Numbered from the stretch's first letter, positions 37,950 through 46,378 are shown. The stretch: 64,000 nt of DNA from Rhodocyclaceae bacterium (GCA_016791105.1 JAEUNM010000118.1:164532-228531), one strand, 5' to 3'. Notes: generated from the sequence alone by a model not told the origin. Made by a program: numbers and translations.

Positions 37950-38608
37950 GCCGTGCGCGGCACCATGTAGCCGACGCCGCGCACGTTCTTGACCCAGTGC
38001 GCGCCCAGCTTGCGGCGCAAGGCGTGGATATGCACTTCTATGGCATTGCTTTCCACTTCCTGCTCCCAGCCATAGACCCGGTCTTCGAGTTGCGCACGCG
38101 ACAAGGGCTGGCCCGGATGTTCCGCCAGCGCCATGAGCAGGGCAAATTCGCGCGCCGACAATTTCACCTCGCGGCCCTCCAGGCGCACCTCATGCTGCGC
38201 CGGATCGATGCAGAGCGCGCCGATTTCGATCAGCGGCTGGGCGCGCCCGGCGGCACGCCGCAAGAGCGCGCGTATGCGTGCCGCCAGTTCGTCCAGATCG
38301 AAGGGTTTCACCAGATAGTCGTCGGCGCCGGCATCCAGCCCGCGTATGCGTTCCGCCACGGCGTCGCGCGCGGTCACGATAAGCACCGGCATGGCGTGGC
38401 CCGCGGCGCGCAATTGCTGCAATACCTCCATGCCGGATTTGCGCGGCAGGCCCAGGTCCAGCATGACCAGATCGTAAGGCGCAGCGTCCAGCGCCAGCAG
38501 AGCCGCCTGCCCGTCGCGCGCCCAATCCACGCTATAGGCCTCCTGGCGCAAGCCGCTCGCGACCGCGCTGCCTATCATGGCGTCGTCCTCGACCAGCAGC
38601 AGACGCAC
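37946..38608 (-). CDS. OmpR-family response regulator, QseB type
   Basis: The 220-residue protein has a receiver with Asp51 (LVMLDLGLPRKSG) and a winged-helix effector domain (REVKLSAREFALLMALAEHP, SNAIEVHIHALRRKLG). GTG 38608 gives the standard RLLLVEDD start and has a GGGGGA-rich ribosome site; a GTG 21 nt earlier is less likely. It forms a two-gene operon with the kinase. The target genes are unknown. Confidence 0.92.
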   Translation of the reverse strand: MRLLLVEDDAMIGSAVASGLRQEAYSVDWARDGQAALLALDAAPYDLVMLDLGLPRKSGMEVLQQLRAAGHAMPVLIVTARDAVAERIRGLDAGADDYLVKPFDLDELAARIRALLRRAAGRAQPLIEIGALCIDPAQHEVRLEGREVKLSAREFALLMALAEHPGQPLSRAQLEDRVYGWEQEVESNAIEVHIHALRRKLGAHWVKNVRGVGYMVPRTA

Positions 38609-38645
38609 TATCCATCCCCCTGCGGACACCCGGCGCCGGGCAAGA

Positions 38646-39149
38646 TCAAAGCCCGCCGGTCACCACGCTCACTTCGTCGGATTCCGCCAGGCGAGTGCGG
38701 CCGAAGCGCCGCATCAGCCGGTCGCTGCGGCTGCCCTTGATGAGCATCCAGTTGCCGGCGATGGCGAAGCGGTAAGACATTTCCACCTGCGCGGACTTGC
38801 CCGCGGCATCGACCGCTATGGATTCGATTTCGTATTCGTAACGCAATTCCAGCACGCCGCCCATTTGCGTACCGACCGCTTCGAAAGTCCCGAACATGTC
38901 GCGCCAGGCCTTGCAGGCCGTATCGCGGTCCACATCCATTTCGACAGGACGCCCGGCCAGTTTGCCTGCCGAGTGCCCCTTGAATTTTGCATCGAGAAGA
39001 TTGCATCGGGCGTCCGGCGCGCGGTGCAAAGTAGCCTCCGCCTCGGCCAGATAATATTCGCGCACCCCGGCTTCGGTAAGCGGCGTACCGCCCACGAACA
39101 GCCACCAGGCCCCCAGTGCGACGATGGACAAGCCGATCAGGTTTTTCAT
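38646..39149 (-). CDS. Secreted hypothetical protein
   Basis: The 167-residue protein starts with a signal or anchor segment (MKNLIGLSIVALGAWWLFVG). A periplasmic domain follows, with two Cys (ARCNLLDAKF, DTACKAWRDMF) and a beta-rich end (LELRYEYEIESIAVD, VEMSYRFAIAGNWMLIKG). I do not recognise a family. It lies 37 bp upstream of the response-regulator start on the same strand, so it may be the first gene of that operon. Confidence 0.75.
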   Translation of the reverse strand: MKNLIGLSIVALGAWWLFVGGTPLTEAGVREYYLAEAEATLHRAPDARCNLLDAKFKGHSAGKLAGRPVEMDVDRDTACKAWRDMFGTFEAVGTQMGGVLELRYEYEIESIAVDAAGKSAQVEMSYRFAIAGNWMLIKGSRSDRLMRRFGRTRLAESDEVSVVTGGL

Positions 39150-39216
39150 ATTGGCATGCCGGCGCTTCGAAGCCCGCCCCGGCCGGCCACTGGCGCGACC
39201 GGTGCTGCTTCACGGC

Positions 39217-39609
39217 TTAGGCGGCGCGGGCCTTCTGGATCAGTTCTATCTTGTAGCCGTCGGGATCCTGCACAAAGGCGATCACCGTGCTGCCGTGCTT
39301 CATCGGCCCCGCTTCGCGCGACACCACGCCGCCGCGCGCCTTGATTTCCGCACAGGCCGCATAGGCATCCTCGACTTCCAGCGCAACGTGACCATAGCCG
39401 CTGCCCAGTTCGTAACGCTCCACGCCCCAGTTGTAAGTCAGTTCCAGCGCGGCGCCGTCCGCTTCGTCCTGATAGCCGACAAAAGCCAGCGTGAACTTGC
39501 CGTCCGGATAATCCTTGCGGCGCAACAGGCGCATGCCGAGCACCTGGGTGTAAAACGCGATCGATCGGTCCAGATCGCCGACCCGCAACATGGTATGCAA
39601 AATGCGCAC
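39217..39609 (-). CDS. gloA: Lactoylglutathione lyase (glyoxalase I)
   Basis: The 130-residue enzyme converts the hemithioacetal of methylglyoxal and glutathione to lactoylglutathione. It shows the metal and substrate residues of GloA: RILHTMLRVGDLDRSIAFY with the first His, ALELTYNWG with Glu, GYGHVALEV with His and DPDGYKIELI with Glu. GTG 39609 gives the standard N-terminus; a TTG four codons earlier is less likely. Confidence 0.95.
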   Translation of the reverse strand: MRILHTMLRVGDLDRSIAFYTQVLGMRLLRRKDYPDGKFTLAFVGYQDEADGAALELTYNWGVERYELGSGYGHVALEVEDAYAACAEIKARGGVVSREAGPMKHGSTVIAFVQDPDGYKIELIQKARAA

Positions 39610-39816
39610 AGCAGCCCCCAAACCGGCCTATCGGAATTGCGTGAAGTTCGCCCCGCGTGCACAGGCCGGAAAAGCCGCCGGGACGAATGAATGCAAAGCG
39701 TGCTCGCAACGCGCGGGCGGAGACGAAACATGCCGCGTTGCGCGCCGGCGCCAACGGCTGCGCCTGACGCGAAATGATAATCCAAGGCTCGCCGTGCGGC
39801 GGACCCGGATCGGCCC

Positions 39817-40474
39817 TCAGATGACGTAATGCGGAACGTCGCCCGCGGGTTCGCGCGGTGGCGGGGATTCCACCGCGCGCAGCAGAACGCCGGCATCGGC
39901 ACTCAACTCCGCCAGCGTAACCGGCAACATGCAGGCCGGTTCGGCCCACGGATCGGTGCATTCCAGCATGGCCAGCGCGCCAGCCTCGACGCCGCCGGGG
40001 CGCCAGGCGGCGGCAAAGCCGGGCATGACCATATCCACCGCCAGCCAGTCCAGGCAGGCGGGCGCCAGCTCGAGCGGCATCTGAAACTGCAGCGCCTGCA
40101 GGCTGGCTTCGCTTCCGAGCAGCAAGGACGCAGCCGGTGCGAGCCGGGCCAGGGTAAGCGGCACATCGTGGCGCGGCGGCACGGCGATGGCGACGACGCC
40201 CGCGTACACGCAGCCACACAGCGTGGCCAGCTTGAGCGCGCCGTTTCCGCTCAATACCAGCGCGCGGCGGCCAGCAAAGCCGGCCGTCTGCAGGGCGCCC
40301 GCGATGGCGCGCGCCGCACGGTCCAGATCCTGGTGCGTACACAGCGGGCGTAGCGGATCGCAGGACCACAATTCGAATGCCGCGCCATGCGGGTCAAACG
40401 CCGCGCGCGCGCAACATGTCTATGAGTGTGGGAGGAGAGGCTGGCCGGGCCAGTGCGGAATAAGCCTTGTGCAT
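39817..40474 (-). pseudogene. Truncated, frameshifted acyl-AMP-ligase (FadD32-like)
   Basis: ATG 40474 (GGAG upstream) opens MHKAYSALARPASPPTLIDM and hits TGA after 26 codons. Shifting +1 at GTT-TGA-C continues as DPHGAAFELWS, then DLDRAARAIAGALQTAGF and CGCVYAGVVAIAVPP, typical of fatty-acyl-AMP ligases. LDWLAVDMVMPGFAAAWRPG also aligns. The next segment should be the ATP loop (YTSGSTGAPKG) but reads CTDPWAEPACM, and the frame soon ends at 39817. About two-thirds of the enzyme is missing. The most likely reading is a decaying gene. Confidence 0.65.
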
Positions 40475-41157
40475 GCGGAAACTCCGAGTGGTGCGTGCTT
40501 GCGGCGGGGATGAACCGCAGGCGCGCGTTGCGTCACCACGCCGCCGGCCACTCGCCCTTTCGTGGAGGGCAGCGCGGCGGAGATACAGCAGGATAGCCGA
40601 CGCAACAGCCCCACGGAATTGGCCCTATGCACCATCCAATGCGCCTATTGACAAGGTCCGAAAACCCCGCGTTCCAGGTTCGCTTATGGATTTCGCATCG
40701 TAATTGCGTGACTTTATTCACGGTCACGACGGCCCGCTCGAGCCTTGAGATTTACCGCCGCCGATCTGCAACGCGGCTTGCCCGCAAGCATCGTCCGCGC
40801 GGCCGATGGCGGCCGGCAAAAGCGCTGCCGATAACGCGCGCGACATCAGGAACACCACAGTCCGACCTGTACGCGCACCCCTCGCCTGTGCCAAACAGTC
40901 CTGCATCAAAGCTGCGCTCGGGTCAGGCAAACTGCTCGCGGCAGGTGCAGCGGCCATCCGCCTGGACCTCGCGCAAGGACTGTTCCGCGCCGAACTGCCG
41001 CCGAACGCGGGTATCCCCAGCCGCCTGCCGGGACGCATCGCCTGCGATGCCGCACACTGTTATGCCGGCGTGTGGTGGCCCCAGGCGGCGCGCTGAAGGC
41101 GCGGCTTGCGACCATACTTTGCGCCGGCCGCGGCGATTTGCGGGCGAGACGCCCGGC
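40475..41157. other. Region with no convincing gene
   Basis: The AT-richer stretch 40670-40760 may hold promoters. A 96-codon plus-strand frame (40806-41096) has an ATG but no ribosome site or known family, so it is not called. The region separates the AMP-ligase remnant from the type VI cargo cluster. Confidence 0.4.
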
Positions 41158-41472
41158 TTAACGGCTAGTGTCGCGGCCCTTGTTTTGCGGCGGCGGCGGA
41201 CCACCCGCCAGTTGCGACTGCAATTCGGGCGGCAATTGCCGGTACAGTATGGTGCACGTGCGCAGCGGCAAGGGCGTGTCTATGGTGGCCTCGGGCGCGC
41301 TGCGCGGCCCCGCTTCGGCGCCCTGCGTGGCGGCGCTTTGCAGGCGCCGCGCCTCGGCATCTTCCGCCGGCGGATTGGCCGCGGCGAGCGTTGCGGCGCG
41401 GCCATCTTCGCCGCGTACCACGCGCAGCAGCAATTCGCGGCGCGCCAGCAATAGATGAATCAGATTGGACAT
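41158..41472 (-). CDS. Hypothetical protein at the left end of the cargo region
   Basis: The 104-residue frame starts MSNLIHLLLARRELLLRVVR and ends in a Pro/Gln-rich tail (LPPELQSQLAGGPPPPQNK). Codon composition looks coding, but there is no clear ribosome site and no recognised family. Its ATG lies 11 bp from the divergent DUF6150 gene, so the two may share a promoter region. Confidence 0.45.
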   Translation of the reverse strand: MSNLIHLLLARRELLLRVVRGEDGRAATLAAANPPAEDAEARRLQSAATQGAEAGPRSAPEATIDTPLPLRTCTILYRQLPPELQSQLAGGPPPPQNKGRDTSR

Positions 41473-41483
41473 GGGAGATCGCG

Positions 41484-41762
41484 ATGGCTGTCGTGTTTCA
41501 GGCTGCTAGTCCGGGCGAGGCAAACATACGCGCCGCCCTCGTCGATAGCCGCGGCATGGCCGACTTGCTGGTATGCCGCGTCGGCAGCCGCGGGCTCGCG
41601 CAGGGCGACGCACTGTGGTACATCACGCGCGACCGCCAGTCGGCCTCGGTACGCATCTGGTTCGGTTCCATAGGCATGAGCCAGGTCAAAATCTGTTTCG
41701 TTCCCACCCGCGGCGAAGCCGGCTGGTGCCGGCCGCACCGGCTGCGCGGGCGGCTGGGCTGA
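41484..41762 (+). CDS. DUF6150 family protein
   Basis: The 92-residue protein is built of short beta repeats: FQAASPGEANIRAALVDSRG, ADLLVCRVGSRGLAQGDALW, VRIWFGSIGMSQVKICFV, then GEAGW. This matches the DUF6150 pattern. Most members are of unknown function. GGGAG precedes the ATG. It is the only plus-strand gene in the cargo region and ends tail-to-tail with the IQ-motif gene. Confidence 0.75.
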   Translation: MAVVFQAASPGEANIRAALVDSRGMADLLVCRVGSRGLAQGDALWYITRDRQSASVRIWFGSIGMSQVKICFVPTRGEAGWCRPHRLRGRLG

Positions 41763-41821
41763 CGACGGGCACCGCTCCGCCACATTCCCGCCCGGTGCTG
41801 CACGACAAGTCCCCAAAGCTG

Positions 41822-42616
41822 CTATTTACCGCTCCAGAAGGCGCGCACCTGTTTCGGCGTATTGCCGAAATTTTGTCCGTAAGTAGCACTATTGCTGCGC
41901 TTGCGCACTTCGACTTTCGGATCGGCGATCAATTTTGACTGTTTCTGCGACTCGCGGTCATTTGGCAATTCCCATGGATAGGCCGGCCGTACCAGATTTT
42001 TCTCGGGCGCTGTGTACTGGTGCAGTTGGGTTTTGTCGTGCACGCCGCGGTCCACACGGCGAAATTCGAGCACATGGGGTGTCGGAACACCGCCGTGGGT
42101 TGCGCCAGTCAGGTCTACCCGCTTGATGGGCCCGCCGTACTTGTCATACTGGATATAGCTGGTAAATTTTTGCGTCGCATCGTTGTCGCGCCGGAACAAA
42201 GTTTTGTTGGCAAGATCCGGGTCCGAGGCGTTGTCCTTGAAGGTGCGCGTGATCTTGAAAAGGCCTTGGGAGCGGTTTTTGTCGTCGGTCAATAATCCCT
42301 GAATTTCTTTCTGCCGCTCAACGCGCAACTTGTCGGCCGCCTTGCGCCCCTGATAACCCCGGAATGCGCTCTGAATCTTGAGCGCCGCATCCTGCTCGCG
42401 TTTGCTGGGCAGTTTGGGAAGCTCGAGCGGCGGCGCCACATCCTTGGACGCACTTTCCGGCGGCTTCACCAGTTCGGGCGGCTTGCGCGCATGGATATTG
42501 TGGCTCGGCCCAGGACCCGGTGGAATCCACGGACGTTCGCCGCCGCTGATCGTCTTGCTGCGCTGTTTTGCCGTCGAGGAAATCGTCGGCTTCATGTAAT
42601 TGCGGTCATTGCTCAT
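41822..42616 (-). CDS. Candidate type VI cargo protein with an IQ motif
   Basis: The 264-residue soluble, basic protein has a Pro-rich, disordered N-terminus to about residue 70, then the IQ motif IQSAFRGYQGRK (81-92) on a predicted helix running to about 110. A C-terminal domain contains IKRVDLTGATHGGVPTPHVL and VRPAYPWELP. That end resembles toxin domains of the polymorphic-toxin class (possibly type 24); this is from memory of the pattern, not a search. RKRS lies at 238-241. ATG 42616 has GGGGGA upstream. No immunity gene is obvious. Function is unproven. Confidence 0.65.
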   Translation of the reverse strand: MSNDRNYMKPTISSTAKQRSKTISGGERPWIPPGPGPSHNIHARKPPELVKPPESASKDVAPPLELPKLPSKREQDAALKIQSAFRGYQGRKAADKLRVERQKEIQGLLTDDKNRSQGLFKITRTFKDNASDPDLANKTLFRRDNDATQKFTSYIQYDKYGGPIKRVDLTGATHGGVPTPHVLEFRRVDRGVHDKTQLHQYTAPEKNLVRPAYPWELPNDRESQKQSKLIADPKVEVRKRSNSATYGQNFGNTPKQVRAFWSGK

Positions 42617-42683
42617 GACTTCCCCCTTGAACTGCGCGGCACACGGCGCCGGCTGGCTAAATCCCGCCCGTAGCCCGTAGCCC

Positions 42684-42767
42684 GTAGGTTGGGATGACGA
42701 AGGAACCCCAACACCCGGCCGCGAATCCACCGCCAGCGTTGGGGTTCGCAAGCTCACCCCAACCTAC
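42684..42767. repeat. 84-bp palindromic intergenic repeat, copy 1
   Basis: The unit begins GTAGGTTGGGRTGACGAAGG, has AACCCCAACA then a variable GGCCG-rich middle, and ends GTTGGGGTTCGCAAGCTC with ACCCCAACCTAC. The two ends are inverted repeats, and the inner AACCCCAAC/GTTGGGGTT pair makes a second stem. It sits between two cargo genes. Confidence 0.9.
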
Positions 42768-42819
42768 GCCTATCCCTCGCTCGGTGCGGCACACGCCACC
42801 GGATGGCTGAATGCCGCCC

Positions 42820-42903
42820 GTAGGTTGGGGTGACGAAGGAACCCCAACACTTGGCCGTAAATCCACCCACCGCGTTGGGGTTCGCAGGCTCACCCCAACC
42901 TAC
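42820..42903. repeat. 84-bp palindromic intergenic repeat, copy 2
   Basis: It has the same layout as copy 1, 136 bp start to start, with small changes in the middle (TTGGCCGTAA, CACCGCG) and GCAGGCTC in place of GCAAGCTC. Confidence 0.9.
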
Positions 42904-42933
42904 CGGCAACGCAGCACCGCACACAAATCCACC

Positions 42934-43503
42934 TTAGTCACGGCGGGGATTCAGGACCGCCTGGGCGAACGTTTGCTGTTCGGCCAGTGCGCGCCGGTTG
43001 AACTCCTGCGCCTGCGGCGTGATCTGCTTGCTCATGGTCGTGGATTGCGGCGACGGCGCGTTGGGAATGGAATGTTTGCGCTGTTGCGTCGCCTGTTTGA
43101 GCGCGTCGTAATTTTCCAGCGGCGAGCCTTTCGCGGGAAAAGCCACCGTGCCGCCACTCACGTGGGGATTGCCCTTGCCGATGTTGCCCTCGCTGACTTC
43201 CACGTGCCCGCGCCCCGATGCAACCAGGGGCGATGCCAGCCCATCCATGATTTCCAGGCGCAGCGCCGCTTCCACGCTATAGCCGCGCTTTTCCACAGTG
43301 TCCTTCACGTTGTCGTGCACCACCCAGGCCATGTCCTTGGTCGCCGTGAAGGCCTGAATACGGCGCTTTTCCGAAGTTACGGTGGGACCATGCTTGTGCT
43401 CCTGGCGCACGCGCTGCGTGTCGCCGGTTTCACTTACGTGATAGGCCGAGGGCGCGCGCCCCTGTTCCGTGGTGAGGAAGGTCGTTTTGCGTGGTCCTGA
43501 CAT
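42934..43503 (-). CDS. Hypothetical cargo-region protein
   Basis: The 189-residue soluble protein begins MSGPRKTTFLTTEQGRAPSA. It contains KDMAWVVHDNVKDTVEKRGY, a Gly/Val-rich stretch (GHVEVSEGNIGKGNPHVSGG) and a Gln-rich end. RKHSIP lies at 142-147. No family is recognised. It is flanked by palindromic repeats and other small genes downstream of tssA, so it may be an effector or accessory protein. Confidence 0.65.
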   Translation of the reverse strand: MSGPRKTTFLTTEQGRAPSAYHVSETGDTQRVRQEHKHGPTVTSEKRRIQAFTATKDMAWVVHDNVKDTVEKRGYSVEAALRLEIMDGLASPLVASGRGHVEVSEGNIGKGNPHVSGGTVAFPAKGSPLENYDALKQATQQRKHSIPNAPSPQSTTMSKQITPQAQEFNRRALAEQQTFAQAVLNPRRD

Positions 43504-43670
43504 GGGATTTCCTTTCGCTATGCGACCGTTCCGGCCGCGTGGTGGGAAAAAAGCGCGCCATTAGGCACGCGGGTGAAACAGGCACTGCTTGACACGGCGG
43601 CCACGGCCGCCCACCCCAAAGCGCGCGGCCGCGGCGGTTGACAGAGCGATTTGCCGGCTCGAAAAAAACT

Positions 43671-44222
43671 TCATTTGGGCGCCCCCGGCAGCAAAATGAC
43701 GCGCATGGATGCGAACGGCAGCCGCTCTTCCAGCCAGGCGCGTCCGGCATCCAGGTCAGCCGGCGCCGCCGCTTCCCCGGCCGCGGCCAGCCACCATTCG
43801 CGTCCGTCGCGGTCGCGCAGGCGCAGGCTGCGCGTGGCCAGTCCGGGCAGGTGCAGGGCAGCCACCTGAGCCGCGACCTGCTCCGCCGCAGCCTGATCCG
43901 GAAAAATACCCAGGCGCAGCGCGTATTTGGCCTGTGCCGGCGACGGCGAGGGAATCATCAGCGATTCGAGCGGCGGCGGCTCAGTGGCAGCGCCTGCTGC
44001 ATCGGCGCCCGCCGGTGCTTTTGCGGCCGCCGCGGCGGGCGGGGCGGCCGCCGGTGCCGCCTCAGACTTGCCGCGCAACACGCCCGCCAGCACGACCGGC
44101 AAGCGGGCTTCAAGCGCGGCCGGCAGCGTCAGGCCCAAGCCCGGCGGCGCCGCGCGCCCGGCCAGCCAGGCAAAGCCGCCGGTCAGCACGATGAGCAGTA
44201 CGAAGGCGAGGCGGGCAATCAT
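43671..44222 (-). CDS. SPOR-like domain protein
   Basis: The 183-residue protein has an N-terminal membrane helix (MIARLAFVLLIVLTGGFAWL), an Ala/Pro-rich linker to about residue 85, and a C-terminal domain of SPOR type (KYALRLGIFPDQAAAEQVAA, then TRSLRLRDRDGREWWLAAAG). SPOR domains bind denuded peptidoglycan at the septum. ATG 44222 avoids a degenerate repeat upstream. Why it lies in the cargo region is unclear. Confidence 0.65.
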   Translation of the reverse strand: MIARLAFVLLIVLTGGFAWLAGRAAPPGLGLTLPAALEARLPVVLAGVLRGKSEAAPAAAPPAAAAAKAPAGADAAGAATEPPPLESLMIPSPSPAQAKYALRLGIFPDQAAAEQVAAQVAALHLPGLATRSLRLRDRDGREWWLAAAGEAAAPADLDAGRAWLEERLPFASMRVILLPGAPK

Positions 44223-44292
44223 GGCCGCGGAGCAATTGGGGAATGTCGGGAACCGAGCCCCGGCGTTGCGGATAGCCTGCGGCAATCCGCGC

Positions 44293-44371
44293 AGCTTGGA
44301 GCGCCGAAAGACGCCCAACATCGGGCCGCGAATTCGAGGCCGGCCTTGGGGTGCGCGGACTCACCCCAAGC
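44293..44371. repeat. Diverged copy of the palindromic repeat
   Basis: CAGCTTGGAGCGCCGAAAGACGCCC aligns with the left arm in shortened form (first 20 bases CAGCTTGGAGCGCCGAAAGA), and TTGGGGTGCGCGGACTCACC then CCAAGCTT with the right arm. The outer arms changed together (AGCTTGG/CCAAGCT), which keeps the pairing. Confidence 0.6.
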
Positions 44372-44394
44372 TTCCGTCTTTTCCCACCGAAAGT

Positions 44395-44751
44395 TCACGT
44401 ACCGCGCTTCCCGATGAAACCGGTACGCTCGGAGAGGGCATCCCAACTTGCGTTGCTAAGTCTGCGGTTGCGCCCCTCCGCGCCATCCGCGGGTTTCTGG
44501 TGGGGCGCATCGAATCCGTGCTGATGCACGGCTTCGCCGCCCACGGTCACGCCGGACAAGCCAGTCTTGCGACGGTAAAAGACGCCGCTAAGCTCGGCGG
44601 TAACCGGATCGACCCGGTTTGGAACGGAACTATTGGTGGTGATGACCCGGACGTCACGACCGGTTTCCTCGCCGACCTTGCTGGCAAACTTAAGGGCTGA
44701 TTTTGCCCGTTTGTTAAGAATGGGCTTGAACCCATCGTCTGGTGCACTCAC
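44395..44751 (-). CDS. Hypothetical cargo-region protein
   Basis: With a GTG start at 44751 (AGGA upstream) the product is 118 residues: MSAPDDGFKPILNKRAKSAL, then RDVRVITTNSSVPNRVDPVT, GVFYRRKTGLSGVTVGGEAV and HQHGFDAP. RRLSNAS lies at 96-102. A longer frame from a TTG at 44829 is less likely. No family is recognised. Confidence 0.6.
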   Translation of the reverse strand: MSAPDDGFKPILNKRAKSALKFASKVGEETGRDVRVITTNSSVPNRVDPVTAELSGVFYRRKTGLSGVTVGGEAVHQHGFDAPHQKPADGAEGRNRRLSNASWDALSERTGFIGKRGT

Positions 44752-44835
44752 GGCATCCTCGCTGTGTGAAAAAATCTGGGTTGATGTTGGGTACGGCTCG
44801 TGTAACTTTTGGTAACTAATTAAGACCAATACCGG

Positions 44836-44885
44836 GCGTGAATTTGACCGCCATTGTTGGGGTTCGCAAGCTCACCCCAACCTAC
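44836..44885. repeat. Half copy (right arm) of the palindromic repeat
   Basis: Only the second half of the unit is present, from a GCGTGAATTTGACCGCCATT-like stretch through GTTGGGGTTCGCAAGCTC to CCCCAACCTAC. The left arm is absent. Confidence 0.8.
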
Positions 44886-45001
44886 GGGGGATGCCGCGTG
44901 CAATTAAAGACGGTTGAGAGGCGATCGCGGATGAGACGCGCGCGCCCCCGGCGTTCGGCGGGGTTTGCACGGGACGCTCCGATCGAGCTGGGCCGACTTT
45001 C

Positions 45002-45085
45002 GTAGGTTGGGGTGACGAAGGAACCCCAACATCCGGCCGTCAATCCACCGCCATCGTTGGGGTTCGCAAGCTCACCCCAACCTAC
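45002..45085. repeat. 84-bp palindromic intergenic repeat
   Basis: This is a full unit. The DNA around it is itself repeated: the spacer before the next copy (GATCGCGG, GGACGC, GCGGGGTTTGCA) resembles the sequence before this one, giving a 201-bp imperfect tandem period. Confidence 0.9.
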
Positions 45086-45202
45086 GGGGGGGTGCCGCGT
45101 GCGATTAAACGTGGATGGGCGGCGATCGCGGGCGGGACGCCCGCGCCCCCAGCTTGGCGCGGGGTTTGCAAGGCAGGTCCGGTTCGAGTTGGGCCGAGCT
45201 TC

Positions 45203-45286
45203 GTAGGTTGGGGTGACGAAGGAACCCCAACATCCGGCCGTCAATCCACCGCCATCGTTGGGGTTCGCAAGCTCACCCCAACCTAC
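45203..45286. repeat. 84-bp palindromic repeat overlapping a gene end
   Basis: This is a full unit, identical over its arms to the copy at 45002. Its right end (CCTAC) supplies the TAG stop codon (45283-45285) of the acetyltransferase gene. Confidence 0.9.
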
Positions 45287-46368
45287 TGTGCGCATGGCGA
45301 CACCTGTAGCAGAGCGGCGATGCGGGTTTGGCTGCCCATGCGGCCGAGCAGGCCGTACAGTTCGTCCACGATACGTTGGCGTTGCAGCGGCTCGCCCAGG
45401 CGATGGAAAGATTCCACGTCCGGATCGGCCAGGGCCTCGATGCCGGCTTCCTGAAAACCCAGCCTGGCCAGCAGGCGCCGCGAGGACTCGTTGTGCAGAT
45501 AGGCCTTGGCGTAGCAGGTGTGCATGCCGAACTCATCGCGGGCGGCAGCGAGCAACACCCCTGCGGCGCGCTGCGCCAGGCCCCGGCCGCGATAGGCGGC
45601 ACCCAGCCAGTAATATAGGTAACCGACGCCTTGCGTCAGGACCAAATGGCAGCAGCCGAGGAAGCCCAACTCGCGGTGCCAGATGGACAGGGGCAATTCA
45701 TCGCCTTCGCCATACAGTCCATCCAGCCAGCCGTGCCATTGGGCAGAATCCTCGAATACCGGCAGGCGGCAAAGTTCGGCAATGGCCGGGTCGGCGTACT
45801 GCCAGGCGAAATCCGTCGCGTGATGATGCGATAGCGGCTCCAGCCGCAATTCGGCGTCACCGTAGTCGGCACCAGCAAAGGCTGGCCAGCGCCGGCAGAA
45901 GGCCTGCTGCGCCTCCAGACGCGCGCGCGCGGCGGCCAGCCTTCCGTCGCGCGGATGGGCAAGCTGCCAATGCAGCAGCACATCGCCGGCGCGCGCCAGT
46001 TCGCCCTGGCGCAAACGGGCTTCGAACAGCAGCAGCGCACCATGCACATCCATCGAGCCCTGCCGCGCGTCGCCCAAAGTTTGCGCCACCCACGCCACCA
46101 GGGGCCAGTCGCTCCAGGCGGCGGCCAGTTCCATGAGGCGATAGCGGTGCGCCGCAGCCATCGCCCAGTGGTGCCGGCGCCAGACCTGACGCAGCCCGTC
46201 CATCCAGATCTGACGCATGTCCGGCGTCAGATCGTCGGCGCGCTCGGCGATGGCCGCAAGATTCGCGCAAAGCCCTTTGGCGCTCCAGCCGGCTGCAGCC
46301 ATTTCGGACTGCAATTCGGCCAATGCCTTTGCCGGCTCGGCTGGGGATTCCTGTCGCCGCGCAAGCAT
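45283..46368 (-). CDS. GNAT-type acetyltransferase with helical N-terminal region
   Basis: The 361-residue protein has an N-terminal helical, TPR-like half (RLMELAAAWSDWPLVAWVAQ, ALLLFEARLRQGELARAGDV) to about residue 165. The C-terminal GNAT domain shows LRLEPLSHHHATDFAWQYAD, GFLGCCHLVLTQ, WLGAAYRGRGLAQRAAGVLL (acetyl-CoA loop RGRGLA) and YLHNESSRRLLARLGFQEAG. ATG 46368 follows the upstream gene's stop by 10 nt. Its stop codon lies within a palindromic repeat, so the tail may have been altered. The substrate is unknown; a role in effector modification is speculative. Confidence 0.8.
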   Translation of the reverse strand: MLARRQESPAEPAKALAELQSEMAAAGWSAKGLCANLAAIAERADDLTPDMRQIWMDGLRQVWRRHHWAMAAAHRYRLMELAAAWSDWPLVAWVAQTLGDARQGSMDVHGALLLFEARLRQGELARAGDVLLHWQLAHPRDGRLAAARARLEAQQAFCRRWPAFAGADYGDAELRLEPLSHHHATDFAWQYADPAIAELCRLPVFEDSAQWHGWLDGLYGEGDELPLSIWHRELGFLGCCHLVLTQGVGYLYYWLGAAYRGRGLAQRAAGVLLAAARDEFGMHTCYAKAYLHNESSRRLLARLGFQEAGIEALADPDVESFHRLGEPLQRQRIVDELYGLLGRMGSQTRIAALLQVSPCAQ

Positions 46369-46378
46369 CGCCGCCGCC

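Noticed and set aside
40806..41096. 96-codon plus-strand frame
   Set aside because: ATG is present but there is no ribosome site, family motif or context.
44882..45295. Frame encoding repeated VGWGELANPN / CWGSFVTPTY
   Set aside because: These residues come entirely from the 84-bp palindromic repeats; there is no start site or independent coding sequence.
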